Assembly: GCA_963556495.2 (NCBI GenBank)
Contig: OY747705.1
Span: 21,664,501 to 21,728,500, forward strand
Source of the DNA: Valencia hispanica
Taxonomy: Eukaryota; Chordata; Actinopteri; Cyprinodontiformes; Valenciidae
Direction of reading: 5' to 3'
DNA length: 64,000 nt
The notes below the pieces were generated by a model, which searched no databases, was not told where the DNA came from, and saw only the letters and a program-made list of their open reading frames with translations. The position numbers and the translations under genes are program-made. Positions 34,030 through 47,201 of this stretch are shown here, piece by piece (position 1 is the first letter of the stretch; each line of letters starts with the position of its first letter).

Positions 34030-34640
34030 AATAGAGTATGGACCAACTACAAACCTACCAACACATGGTCATCCATCTAAACTGGACAGGAAAAGCTTAA
34101 ATCAGAGAATTAGTCAAGAGGCCCATGGTAACTCTGGAGGAGCTGTAGAGATCCAAAGCTCATGAGCTCTGCAAATAAGGCTAAGAGTGGCAAGAAGAAA
34201 GCCATTGTAGCTATAGGGGCTGCAAAAGACTTGAGACTGCAGTGGAGGTTAACCTTCTAGCAGGACAATGGGCCTAAACATACTGTACAAACAGAGCAAT
34301 AATAGAATGGTTTAAATCAAAATGTTGGTGTATAAGAAAACCCAAACTCTAGCCCTAAGAATCTGTGGTAAGACTTGAAAACATATGGACACTCAATCCA
34401 ATCTGATTGAGCGTGAGCTATCTTACCATGAGGAATTGGCACATATTTCTCTAGATGAAGCTGGACAGTGACATACCGCAAAAGACTACAACCTTTTGAT
34501 TTAAGGAATAATACACACCAAACTTTTCTGATTTATATTTGTCAAAAAATTGCAAATCCATATATTGCTGTCTTCATGAACCACTTTGTGTTGGTCTATC
34601 ACCTAAAATCCCAATAGAATGAATTAAAGTTTGTAGCAGT
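34030..34640 (+). mobile_element. Tc1 remnant (plus strand)
   Basis: Contains ctaccaacacatggtcatcc, agaggcccatggtaactctg gaggagctgtagagatcc, tagcaggacaatgggcctaa and the terminal stretch ccactttgtgttggtctatc. The order matches a Tc1 transposase gene with large deletions. It lies about 270 bp from an ssbp4 exon. Confidence 0.8.
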
Positions 34641-36364
34641 TTCTCAATTCCAATTATTTTCAGCAGAGATAAGAAGTAAGGCAACGCTTGCTGCTCTGAT
34701 TTCCTTTCGAGAGGATAAAACTGACCTTTGGTGTTCAGTCCTGCCTTAGCTTGACATTCACACGTCGTTAAGGTCAAAGTTGAGCAACAAAAAGTTACCC
34801 TGAGAGCCAAATTTAGGGCAAACGATGTTGGTTGTTTCCATTACTTTCAATACAAACTTTATATTTTTCTGACAGGCTTTGATGTTGCCCTCAGAAGATG
34901 GATTGCCATGAAAGAAGTCTGTGTCAGTCAGAGTCTGTTACTCTACCACAGATCACAAAGGTTCAGTTGCCTAAACATAACCTTTAACATGAGGAAAATT
35001 CCCGCATGAATAATTTTTACAATGGTGTCACCATTCCTATTTCATTAATCATGGACTTGTTTCCACAAAATGCAGATCTCTACTCACTTCCACTGCAAAC
35101 CATCCCAGTTTGCCCTACCTGAAATGCACAGCACATGCGCTAAGTAAGGAGGCCCCAAGGCCATGAGGCCAGACACAACAACCCTGGTGAGGGGGTGTGA
35201 TTCTGTGGGACTCTCAAAAATGCTAGTCAGTAGGGAAAAAATATTGAAGACAGCCAGCATGTACCAGAGGAAAAAGAGGATGTAGAAAGAAACAGATTTC
35301 TCTGCAAAGGTGACTAGAGGTGGCACAGTGCCCAACAAAGGTGCCACTGTATTACTGTTAGGTCATAGTGTTAACTCCTTCAGCTCCTTCTGAACTCAAC
35401 AGTGGAGAAACATGAAGAAGCAGAGGTCAAGAGTATCTACTAGAGTAAAAAGTAAAGGGGAACGGGATTTAACTCTGCTTTTTCAAAAGCAGATTTATAA
35501 AAAAAACTGAAAAGCTGATGATCTCATATGAGGAGCTGCAACGATTTCTGGATTTTTGTGTGTCCTCTGAGTGCAACAACAACTGATATTACAGAATCTA
35601 ATAAACATCGCATGCATAACCTCTCGGTTCCTAAGTCTTTTTCACCAGTTATTGTTTATCCAAAGTTCTTCACTGACTATAATTAACAGATTAATTTCTA
35701 TTTTAATATCTTCACCTTCCTCTTATCATTGCTATTATTTTCTTTGTGTGTGTGTTAGCTTAGTTTGTTCATTTTTAAAGTGTGTGGCTGAAAGAAAAGT
35801 GCTCCATTAATAAAGTTTAATCGATTGATTGATCTCTCAGTCTATAGTAGCTGCAGTTCTCATTCTCTTTAATGGATATACAGTATACATTGCTTCAGAT
35901 GCATATTTTAGATTTCAAAATTATTATTATGGCAAAATCCCCCATACCCTGTAGCTCTGACACCTGATCTATGCTGGCCGTTTTGGTCCTCAAGAATGGT
36001 GTTTCAGATAATGCAGATCCTTTTGGGACTGGAGCTGTTCTGATGTTTTGACTGGACATGCACCTCCTGATTTATGTACATTTCTGCACACGCAACAAGT
36101 GGGACTCTCCAAACAAAAAAAGTGCTAGACACAGTCTGAAAGCATTTTCTTTTCTACAACTTTTTGTCCATTAAATATAACTATGAAGAGAATATTTAAG
36201 CTGTTATAATCACTTCAAAAGCAGCTACAAGGAACACTTATCAGGTCAGTTTTATATTAGCACCTCCTCTAAAACTTCTTCTTCTGCTACCAGTTGTTGA
36301 ACACAGACAGATTTTCTGTGCAGTAACGTCTACTGTTTGAAATGAAAACGGCACCACCGGACCT

Positions 36365-37591
36365 ATCATGGAAAAATTTATTTGTTTCCATAATTCCATT
36401 CAACTTCTGTTAAACAACCATAGATTATAGATTCAGGGCCCATAACTTAAACGATTTCAAGGATTTAGTTGTTTATCTGTACACAATTTGGGCTTCCAGC
36501 TCATAAAACCAACGAAAAAAGGAATAAAAAAAAAATCACCATTTACTCCTCAGTTTTTGCAGGGAAAAAATAAATAAATTAGGATCACATCAAATCAGTT
36601 AAAATATGGTACTTTCAAAAAGATATGTCAATCTTCAATACTTGGTAAGGAATCCCTTTGCCTTAATCACTGTCTCGATGCTCCATGGCATTGAAGCAAT
36701 CAGCCTGTGGCATTGCCTGGGAGTTACGCAAGCCCAGATTTCCTTGATGCTTGCTGTCAGCTCTTCTTTGTTTTTGGGTCTGGTTCCCCTCATTTTCCTC
36801 TTGATAACACCCCATAGAGTCTCAACGGGGTTTAGGTCCGGCGAATTTGCTGGCCAGTAAAGCACTGTGATGGCATCGGCATCCAACCAGGTTTTGGTGC
36901 TTCTGGTGGTATGGGCAGGGGCCAGGTCCTGCTGAAAGATGAAATCTGTATCTCCATGCAGATCCTCAGCAGAAGGAATCATGAAGTCCTCTAAAGCATT
37001 CTGGTAGACTGATGCAGAGACCTTGGCTTTAAGAAAGCAGAGTTTACCAACACCTGCACCGGACATTGCACCCAAATCATGACTGACTGTGGATATTTCA
37101 CACTGGACCTCAAGCAGCTTGGGTTCTGTTCCTCACCCGTCTTCCTCCAAACCCTTGGACCTTGATTCCTGAATGAAAGGCACACTTTACTTTCATCGGA
37201 AAAGAGGACCTTGGACCACTGGCCAGCAGTCCAGTCTTTCTTCTCCTTGGCCCAGTTGAGACGAGTCTGAATGTGGTGGTTTTTGAAGCTATGACTCCCG
37301 CATCACTCCACTCTTTTTGCATCTCTGCCAGATTCATGAATCCTTTCTCTTTGATAATCTGCTGAAGCCCACGGTCAACTCTTCTGCTTTTGCATCTTCT
37401 CCTGCCACATTTTGCCAGCTCATTTGCCATGAGCTGCCCAAATTATGTACAAATAAACAACTAAATACTTGAAATCGTTTAAGTTGTGGGCCCTGAATCT
37501 ATAATCTACGGGAGTTTAACGTTTTGCATGGAATTATGGAAATAAATAAACTTTTCCATTATATTATAATTTTTTGGAAAGGGTCTGTATA
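36365..37591 (-). mobile_element. Tc1-like element with long inverted terminal arms
   Basis: The left arm (36365-36496) and right arm (37436-37562) are inverted copies sharing tttccataattcca, gattatagattcagggccca and taaacgatttcaag. The right end extends to a typical ...ggaaagggtctgta terminus near 37591; the left tip seems lost. A minus-strand transposase lies between. Confidence 0.85.
36635..37430 (-). pseudogene. Frameshifted Tc1-like transposase
   Basis: Three overlapping minus-strand frames (37430-37110, 37185-36991 and 37075-36635) together cover a DNA-binding part (GLQQIIKEKGFMNLAEMQKE) and a catalytic core. The core keeps IFQQDLAPAHTT and SPDLNPVETLWGVIKRKMRG, with 34 residues between Asp and Glu (DD34E). 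It ends IETVIKAKGFLTKY. At least two frameshifts and an altered N terminus make it inactive as read. Confidence 0.85.
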
Positions 37592-37649
37592 TACTGTATC
37601 TCAATTTAGATCCGGTGCTAATCGAGCTAATGCCTAAAGATAAACTGTA

Positions 37650-38010
37650 CAGTTTTTGAATTTACAACCCTGTAGCCAGTGTGTATATGTGGGCCCCATA
37701 CGGATCTTCCTCAAGTTGAATTCACGCTAAATGATCCTGGGCTTACAATAGGCCTCTTGAAATGGACCCATAGGGGTTAACCAAATGCAACACATCAGCA
37801 AAACAGGGTGGGCACCAAATGTAGTTTGTAGGACCCAGAGACGTCCCCCTTGTTTCCCAGAGCTGTCCTAGATCAAATCTATATATGCAAAATAGCAGGG
37901 CCACTATGTAACATATGAATGATTCCATCTGGGGCCCATTTGGGGGGCCCACTTCCTACCTATGTGGGCCCCACATGTAAAGGTTGGCTGGTGCTACAGT
38001 AATTCAATGA
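37650..38010. repeat. Possible GGGCCC-rich dispersed repeat
   Basis: The words tatgtgggccccatacgg, ggggcccatttggggggccc and tatgtgggccccacatg recur within 350 bp, with a weak inverted relation between the ends (gtagccagtgtgtatatgtg against the complement of ggttggctggtgctac). The type is not known; it may be a MITE. Confidence 0.35.
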
Positions 38011-38410
38011 CATAGGCAGGCTAGGTGGCATAAATCCAGTGAGAGAATTTTACTTTCAGTTATAACAAACTTGCTTTTGACTTGTTCCTTAAAGCCTGGA
38101 GTTTTACCGTTTTGTACAAAAAAAACTGGGAATCAAGAAGTAAAGAATACAATTCCCATCCACCCCCAACCCCCCATTACAGTAGGTTAAAAAAACAACA
38201 ATGGATTATATTCTGGATTTTAATACAAACGCACACACATAAAGTACACACATTTAACCAGCTGTGCTGTTTCCGAGAGCATTAGCAGTAACAAAGAGAA
38301 AAGACAAAGAAACAGAGGATGAAATGAAAATGAGCAAAGAAAGAGAGATCTCAGGGAGAGGAGGAAGAGTGAATGAAAGAGGTGGTGCTGGCATGGAGGT
38401 ACGTGTGGCC

Positions 38411-38411
38411 A

Positions 38412-38446
<35 letters not shown>

Positions 38447-38454
38447 GTGTGTGT
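38411..38454. repeat. (TG)n microsatellite
   Basis: About 20 TG units with a short TATATA break. Confidence 0.95.
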
Positions 38455-38599
38455 TGCTCGACAGTTTGCAGGTGAAGCAGCAGCAAAAGGCCCCTTCTCC
38501 TAGTTGCCATGACAACCCCGACCTCAGCTCCTGCTCTCCAGCGCCCATTAAAACCCTCAGGCCGTCAATCATCAGCATGGCCAGGGAGCAGAGAGAGGG

Positions 38600-38690
38600 A
38601 GGGATGGAATAAGAGAGAGAAAGAGAGTGTGAGAGAGAGAGAAATATGAGAGAAGAAGGAGAAAGAAGAAGAAGAAAGAAATAGAAAAGA
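38600..38690. repeat. Purine (GA/GAA) tract
   Basis: Long GA- and GAA-rich stretch (agagagagaaagagagtg, aagaagaagaaagaaatag). Confidence 0.85.
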
Positions 38691-41285
38691 CACAGTCTAA
38701 AGCTGCCTGTGGCTTTTGATAGCTGCCCTGTTTGCCACAGCTATCTCCCTCTTTTTCTCTTGCTGCACACAAACAAACCATCAACACAATACCAGCACAG
38801 CATTACCTCGTCACACACACCAGCACCTCCACAAACACGTCTGCTAATAATCATAGCCGTGTTTCAAGACGTCATTTCACAAGAACATCATCTCACACAT
38901 GATTTTTCTCTGCCAGCTTCCATTTTCTAACAAATCATTCTTTTTGGTCACCATTTAATATCAACCAGTCATTCACAATAAACTGTTAGAGCTTGGTTTC
39001 CTGGACATTTATGGGAATTAAAAACCCACATCAGCTTCTATTTAAAGCCTATTTTTATGCCCATGCTGTGGCAAAAAGCAATAAGTGAGACATCTTATAT
39101 AATTTTTGCAGTTATTATTGAGTAAACCTCATGGGATACATTTTACCATTAAAGTCCGATGGTAAGATGGTTTCCAAGAAAAAACACTCACTGTTCATCA
39201 TCAGAAACATGATAACAAGGGGACCAAAAGGATGTTGTCAGATTCGTACTTCCATATTTGTTCAAATATATTTTAGGGTAAAAGTTAGATCAGTATATTG
39301 ATTCCACTGTCTAAGCAATTTACGATGCTATAACCAGCATGAATTATGATGACATTCATACATTATCACTTGAAACCATTGCAAAAGGCTTGTCAGACTC
39401 AGCCATGGCAATGACACCAACTTAATTTTAACGACTGCATGCTCCTTCTCGCATTGTCTCTATTTTATTCATTGTGGGAGAAGTAGAATGATTATGTCTG
39501 TGTGCACATTTGCAGCAGTTTAAATTTATTTTTTAGCTTAATGCCAGAAAATCCATGTATTCTTTCTTTTCTTTAATGGAACTTAAGAATAAAATCTGAT
39601 GATTTGTGGAAGACAATAGAAGACTTGAAACAAAGGAGTAGTAGCATAGCCAAATGATGAGAAGAAAATTGAGCTGATGCAGTCAAAGATGCACACAATG
39701 CGGTGTGCTTGAAGACAGAGGCTAGCCAGCAACCCCTAACCAGAGCATTTCTTAAAAATATTTTTCTTCTCAAGGTTCCCATTTAGATAAGATGTATGAT
39801 CCACAGCTGTAAGTATACATGGCCTGCACACCCATAAGCATGTACAGTCATAACTAAGAGACATGTGCGATGACTTTCTGGATGTCTTAGCAGTGCTGGA
39901 AGCTAACATCCTTTAAACTGAAAAAACCCAGCTAATGTGAGCTATTTTGATGTTGAAACAAATGGAATCTGAAGCAGCAGTATAGGTAGAAAAGAGTACC
40001 ACAACCGTTAGCCAGAACAGAAGTTGGTTACCATAGAGACTGAACGCAGGCTAGTGGAGAAACATGTTGGCCAAGAAGGTACACTGCACTCCTCCTGTTG
40101 CTTGGGTATCAAGTGATGTAAAAGCATTTTAATCCATTACTCATCTAAAAAGTCAGGAAGCTTCAAAAAGGCACATTTTTCCATCATATCATTTCTACTT
40201 CAAATTTCTGTCAAAGAAAATGCCAGAGAAAGTGCCTGCTTTGCCCCCCAACCCTTTCCCCACATACACCTATTGTGCATTGACTCATACCATTTTCCCA
40301 AATTTACAAGAATACTAAATTAAGCGGTTTTCAAACAATAAGGGTGTTAAAAACACTGGTATTCAATGTGTTGATATAAATTGAGTACCACCCATCGCCC
40401 ATATTAACACAACATTGTTTTAAAACTACAGTTGGCAAGCTATGAGTGGCATGTGTTTAGCACCTGACTGCAGCCCAACTAATTATCCAGCAAATTTCAG
40501 TTTGTACTTCTCCTGGTGTTCCTGCACAGAGGGCAAAAAAAGGAAAAAAGGATAATCATATCAAAACCTAAAAAGTACCACTAAATGTTTTGGCCTTTCT
40601 GTTTAAAATAAAAGCAATAGTTTCATGTTGTACAATTTTATTTTAAACTTTTGTGTAAATAACCTAATATCGTGAAACCATGGAAATGTAATATTTACTA
40701 ACTCAAGGTTGTCATGTAATCAGAATCTCATATCCGTCAATGCCTAGCTCTAAGTCATAAATAAGGCGAGTTAAAAAATGCGTAACTTTCCCTTTAACAA
40801 CTTTCCCTCCTATGTTGCATTATCCTGTGATGTGCATTTTATAATTGACTCATACAGAAGGGGGTTCAGCTTTGCTCTGGCCCCCGGTTGTGATCCTCTT
40901 TAGCTCCATGCAGGAGGCTGGCTGCAGCACACAGGCTGTGAGTGAGCGGCTATATCTGCGTGGTGATCAGACCTCGGCTTCCAGGGGGTAATGGATCTGC
41001 TGTTATCTGGCTCCAGACAAGCAGGCCAACACACGACTACCTACTGGCCACAACAACACTGATACTGACCCGCTGGTGTTGTGAATATGTGTATTTATCT
41101 GTGTTTCTTTCAGACTGTGAAGGATCACCCTAACCCTTGACAATACAAAAACACAGGCATGTTCACAAACGTTAAGAAATCTGCTGACAAGGGTGACAGA
41201 TAACAAACTGCTACTGAATGGAATGTGTTCTTAATAAGCAAAGGCTTCAATATTCTAAGATTAATCTGATAATCTGAAGGATATA

Positions 41286-41860
41286 CAGTGCCTTACAAAA
41301 GTATTCATACCCTGTAAGCACTTCAGTGTATTTTTTTGGATTTTATGGGATAGAACAAAAAGTAGCACATAGTTGTGGAAGGAAAATGATGCATAGTTCT
41401 CACATTTTGTTGCAAATAAAAAACTGAATAATTGGGGATGGTTCTTTACATTTCTTTTCAGCCCCTCTAAATCAACACTTTCATTGCAGTTATAGCTGTA
41501 ATTGTTTTGGGGGACATTTTGTTTTCCTTTTTTTCACAAAATAGCTCAACCTCTGCAAGACTTAATGCAAACTTTAAACAGAACTTCGTATGGCGTTCCT
41601 TCACAAGGGCCAGACTTGCACAGTGCACAAACAATGACATCAACAGATTTTCCCAACTGAGCTGTGGATCTCTGCAGTTTCTCCAAAGTTAATTGGTCCC
41701 TCCTCTGATTAATTTTCTCCTTGGATGGGCTGTAAGTTTAGTTAGACAGCCAGGTTCTTGTAGGTTTGAAGCTGTGCCATACTGATGATGAATTGAACAT
41801 GGCCCTGGGGAAATATTGTAATCTTGGGATATTGTTCTATAACCTCAAGGAGCTTCAAAC
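41286..41860 (-). mobile_element. Tc1 remnant (minus strand)
   Basis: Begins cagtgccttacaaaagtatt cataccctg, a Tc1 end, and continues with reverse-strand transposase pieces: ttcacaaaatagctcaacct, ctgagctgtggatctctgca gtttctccaaag and cttgtaggtttgaagctgtg ccatactgatgatg. The frame is broken by many indels. The right end is missing. Confidence 0.85.
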
Positions 41861-42507
41861 TACAAATAATTTTGCTAGACCCTGTACATGCAGAACAACA
41901 GGTTATAGTATTATCCATTTAAATGAATTCCCCTGTAAATGGGGCTAATGTGTATATATAGTGTAATCTTTGACCTACAGACAGGGGGCTTCTTTGCAGT
42001 GGTTTCTGTAAGCCAAACCAGGAATCAGTCTTCAAGCTGCGCCTTACTGTCACCGCTGTCAAACTCTGCTCTCAGTTCCCTCATTTGCCCCTCTGTCAAA
42101 GCCCTCCTTCTCCTCCTCTTACCTCAGCTTCAAGTGCTCCAATAAGTCTGTCAGCGAATTCAACTCTATAAAGATTAGCGGAAAGGCAGGAGTGTGTAAG
42201 CAGGGCTGCCAGCTGACAGACGGGCCTAATCGATGGAAGACAGAGAGCTGCCGGGCCGCACTGTCGGGAACCCCGCTCCCGATGCTATGACATGGAAATT
42301 CCCTCAGTGTCACAGGCTTCTCTCTGCCTCTTGCACACAAAAACCTGTAACAGGTTTGCAGAAAAATTCACACGCACACGTGCTGAGTGTGCACACTGTA
42401 TATACCACATACCAAGCAAACCTGCACATATGCCTCTGCCTTCCCATAGCTCCGGCAGCTGTTATGTCAATCAGGTGAATTAATTACCAGTAAACAAATC
42501 TGCTTGA

Positions 42508-42521
42508 CCCCCCCCCCCCCC
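42508..42521. repeat. C14 homopolymer run
   Basis: Fourteen consecutive C residues followed by a CA-rich stretch. Confidence 0.9.
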
Positions 42522-44069
42522 AACAGAACACACACAAACAAACAAACACACACATACACATGTCCCCCTCTTCCTCACACTGCCTCTGTCTCTGAAGCAT
42601 CTCCTCCCAGCACCCAGGAGCCTGAAGCTGCCTCCAAGCTACCAGAGCAGTGCTCCGAGGTGGAAGCCCAGAGGGAAGGCGCCGTGGCTGGTAACGCACC
42701 GCCCGGCGCCTCCCCTTTTATGCCCCAGAGCTCCCGCATTGACTCCCACTGCTACCTCTAAAGCTAACCAATCAACCTGTGAAGCTCCTGAAGAAAGAGA
42801 AAACTGATAACTGTGTGCAGATGGCCTGTATGTGCATAGATGCATGCACACAGATGGTAAAACAGACACCTGAAAGGGCTGTTCTGAGTAAAATGAAAGA
42901 AATAAACACAGGTAAAGTGAATTCTGCTGCTCAGTTCCTGCCGGTGTGTTGAAGGTAGATGAGATAATTAAAGGAGAATGCAATCTGATGGATAAAAATT
43001 TGAACAAAACCCAATTTAAAACCAAAAGATTATCTGGATGATCAAAAAACTGCTTTCTTTTAACAAGAAAAATTACAGCCTTAAAAAAACTACCTAGAGG
43101 GGTTTAAAAGCATCAGAAAATCACATGTTTGAGGAAAAGTAGGAGGAGACAAGTTTTGAGTAAAACCTTTGTAGGAATCACCTTGATGAAACTAAAACAC
43201 AATTTTATGTCTGTCAAACTGTGTTATCTTTTGGTATTTTTCAAAGATTCAGCAAAAGAAATGAGAGCAATTTGTGTCTTTGTGACAGGCAGTCAGGTAG
43301 TTACAAAAGTGCCTCAGGATCCAATTTGAAGTTGTTCTTTGCTAAATTGCCTGTTATGTGTCAACAAAACACTGGTTCATTCCTTTAGCTCGGGAGGCTT
43401 TTTTATTACCTTACTGACTCCAGGATCAGAGGTAAGTGGCTTAAACAGACACAATAAAACAATCTTTTTAAAATGGTCAAATGGTCAAGCAGCTGACTAA
43501 AAAAAGTGACAAAACTGCTTAAGGCCAAAGAAAAGCTGGGAAAACAGTGATCAAAACACTTATTACAAGAAAGTTGAGATACTTAGGAGAGCAAAGTATA
43601 AAGAGATTGGGGATGAATCAAAACTTATGTATTGCACTATAGGTAAGGTGCGTGCCCCCGGTGTTAACCCACCAACACTAAAAAGGCAATATAGCAATTA
43701 CACATTTATAGAACCTCTGGTTAACAGGCAGCATGACGTCTCAGTAGCAGCCGTTTATAAAACTACTGCCACGATTACCAGGCATTTTACACAAAAGTGA
43801 TAGAACAGTCCTACACGTATAGACCAATATCTTGAACTTTTTCACAAACTAAACAAAGTATGGATTTTTAAACAATTTATCGTTGTCTAAAAAAAAACAA
43901 CATAATATACCATGATGCAATTTTAAGTTCATATCACCCATCCCTTTTGCTGGAAGGTGATCCTACACCCGAGTGTCAAATATTTTAAAGTTTTCTTTAA
44001 GGATTACTTTTTATTTATGCATCCATCTTCCCATCAAGTGTGACAAGGTTCGCTGATAAAAACAAAAAC

Positions 44070-44150
44070 AAAAAAACATTCCCACAGCCTGATACTGCCA
44101 CCACCATGTTTCATGTTGTGGAAGGGTAACTTATCTTTTATATGTTGTCC
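44070..44150 (-). mobile_element. Short Tc1 fragment
   Basis: Contains acagcctgatactgccacca ccatgtttcatgttgtggaa, matching the reverse strand of the Tc1 region around the first catalytic block. Confidence 0.5.
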
Positions 44151-44289
44151 TTGTCTAATGTTTACCACACCAACAGAAAAAGCTTTAATTCAACCCTAAC
44201 TCAGCTAAAGCTTAACGATGGAGGCACAAACATTTAAAACTGTTTAAGGCTCGTACCGATGCACAGTTGATTTAGTAGCTGACCCCCTG

Positions 44290-44294
<5 letters not shown>

Positions 44295-44321
<27 letters not shown>

Positions 44322-44350
44322 GCATGCACGCATTCACACACACACGCACA
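44295..44350. repeat. (CA)n microsatellite
   Basis: About 13 CA units, then interrupted CA repeats. Confidence 0.9.
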
Positions 44351-45891
44351 CACCAACATCCAGCGGCGTTTATTGGCTGTGTAGGTAGTTAATGACCAAA
44401 GCTTGGTGATGGCCTGCTGCTCTCTTAGTGACCCTTTCTAACACAGGTCCCCCCTGCCGGCAATACTCTTTAATTACACACACCCAAACACACGCATACA
44501 CAGGCACACACTGAAATGTATCCCCTATCCGCCTTCCGCCCATGGCCTTTCACTTCTTCATTAGACAGTCGGTGTTGGGGTGGAAAACCACACAAGAACC
44601 AGACGATAGGGTGTCTGCAGTTCACAGACACATGCAAGAAAGAAGGACGGACGGACGCAGACCTATGCACACACAACGCTAAATGCCTCACTGTCGATTA
44701 TAAATGGAGCTGATTAGAGGATATTAGAGCGCTCAATTCTTGGAAATCAAACTTAATGTGAGGGACATGATTGTTTAGAATAAAGGGAGATTTAATCATG
44801 TCTAGATGCTCAACTCAGGTCAGGCTGAGACTGTCCGTTACTCCCTGAAAAATCCCAGTTTACCAGTGATGACCTAAAATTATGTGCAGCCACCCTAAAA
44901 CACCTTCAAATGCTTTCAATGGTGAAGTACACCAAATTCTCAGGCATGCAGCGTTGTTTTTTTTTGTAGCTGGGATGTGAATAAATGTTCAGCAGTTTAA
45001 AACATCAGCCTTGTCAGGTGCTTTATGTCAGTAACTCAGAATCCACCAGCAGGACTGTCTTTCATCGGCCGTCCTTTTTACACCAACGTTCAGCTGTAAT
45101 ATAAAGAGAAATCTGTCATAAAGAGAGGCTGAGACGCCTCAGCCTCCACAAACGCAGCCGAAACACAGAGCGGGTGAGATGCTCCTTGTTTTCAGCCACA
45201 AAACCTCAACTCACACTTTCAACTCTTCCACCTACACAGAGAATTTTCACAACAAGGTTCACAGCTTCTGTCTGGGCTTTGCAGAATATATTTCACAGGA
45301 AAGACAAGAGAAAAAGTAACACAGAAAAGTACATGTGTATGTAAATATGAAAAATCAACAAGAAACATTCAGATATCTAGACCAAATGTAAATTGCACAG
45401 GAACAAACATTAGAAAACAATCTGAAACAGATGTGCTGAAAATGTAATGCACACTTACATTTATTACGTGAAACTGACATTTACATATCTCTGAATATTT
45501 ACTCGCTGTAATCATGTTCACCCATTCCAAAAGCCATTTACACAACTCGAACGCTGATACTAAAGATTTATTACATTTAATTCTGCTTGTTTAAACAACT
45601 GCTGCTTCTCTCATAGGTAAATCCTTATATATACAGATCAACAAATACAATTTCAATGAACTCACGAGAATGTTTGGAAGAGGCTTTAAATGGCGACATA
45701 AAGATGATACAGCTATAGACATGAAACAAGAAGCACTCACCTTTAAACACGTTGGGTCTTGATTCAGACTTTCAGTTTTTATCTTTCTAAGTGTTGTCAA
45801 CACCAACATTCATAAATGTTATGAGAGATCCTTGAATTCTACATACTGTTTATAGCTGATAAATTTAGTTTTGTCTAATAACATTGTATTT

Positions 45892-45906
45892 AGAGAGAAT
45901 AACGAA
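45892..45906. repeat. Left target-site duplication of the L1-type LINE
   Basis: AGAGAGAATAACGAA, repeated exactly at 53542-53556 directly after a poly(A) run. Confidence 0.88.
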
Positions 45907-45953
45907 TAGCAAACATTTGATAATAATAACCATTATTTTGTATTTCTCCATAA

Positions 45954-46793
45954 AACAAACTGGATGAGGAAACCTTGGACAGCCTGGAAAGCTACTTGGA
46001 CGAGTGCTTTGACAACATTGTTATGGGCAAGCCACAAAAATCCACCTCTGCTGTGCCGACAAGCACACCATCACAAAAACGCACCCGTTCTGAGGCCAGC
46101 ACCTCCACCATCTCTCCAGAGAAAAGCTACAGCGATGTCCTGGACTCAATAGATAAGAAGCTAACCAGCCTAGACACTCGTCTGGGCCTGGTTGAGGTTC
46201 TACACAAAGAGTTTCAAGCTCTAAGGGAATCCCTGGAGTTCAGCCAACAACAGGTAGCATCGCTCGCTGCAGAAAACCAAACGCTGAGAGACGGTGTAAA
46301 GAAACTCACCGAGGGGATGACGCAGCTGTCCGGGGAAAGTAAGAGGATGAAAGAAACTATCTTGGATATACAGGGACAATCTTGTTTTTTCCGGGATCCC
46401 AGAACAGGCTGAGGACGACACTGAATCCACCGTCCGAGATTTTCTCCAACACCAGTTAAAGCTCCCAAGCGACACGGTAAAAACATCACTTTTCACCGCG
46501 TCCACCGCCTAGGAGGTAAGAAGCCCAACAACAGCCGGCCGCGACCAATTGTTGCTAAATTCGAGCATTACAAGCAAAAAGAGCAGGTCAGAGGCCGGGG
46601 CAGAGAGCTGCGGGGAACGAATTATAGCGTTAACGATCAATATCCGAAGGAGATCCTGGATAGAAGGCGCGTTTTGTTCCCAATCAGGAAGAAATATATC
46701 AGTGAAGGCACCAGAGCTACAGTAGCGGTAGATAAACTGTATGTTAATGGGCAGCTGTTCAGGGACCCCCAGCTTACTCCTTGGCTTTATTAG
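45954..46793 (+). pseudogene. LINE ORF1 (L1 ORF1p-like RNA-binding protein), frameshifted
   Basis: L1 ORF1 proteins bind the element RNA as coiled-coil trimers. The first part (to 46412) reads DSLESYLDECFDNIVMGKPQ and then a coiled-coil-like stretch, LVEVLHKEFQALRESLEFSQ QQVASLAAENQTLRDGV. The frame then shifts near 46385 and again near 46478. The rest (to the TAG at 46791) reads GGKKPNNSRPRPIVAKFEHY and YPKEILDRRRVLFPIRKKYI, the C-terminal half typical of L1 ORF1. No in-frame ATG is seen upstream of 45975, so the start is lost or truncated. Confidence 0.82.
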
Positions 46794-47201
46794 TCATGTA
46801 ACACTGGTCAGATAAGAGTTGTTTTATCAGTCAACTATAATCTAATGTTAGCACAGCTCTGTAAAGTTGTTTACATTACTCAATGTGGGCGGGGCCAGGG
46901 CTAAGCACTGGTTTACTGGCTCTTTTCTCTTTTCTCATCTTCACATGTCTATCACCAAATGTCTTTGTCATCCCTTTTTTCTTGTTTTATCACTCACACA
47001 CAAACACAAAGAATTTTTTTCATAATATAACTATTTCTTTCTCTCTCACCCTTAACACCTTCACAACTTTCTTCTATTTTTCTCTTTTTATATCTCGGCT
47101 TTTGGATTTTCAACCAGGCAACCCCAAGCACAAACTAATAATGCACCTGTATTTATCTGTTTCTATGGTGATATGGACTTTACAACTTTTGTCTCAAAAC
47201 T

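Noticed and set aside
35600..35835. Possible LINE 3' tail (aataaagtttaatcgattgattgat)
   Set aside because: An ATTG-type tail is suggestive, but no LINE coding sequence was recognised before it.
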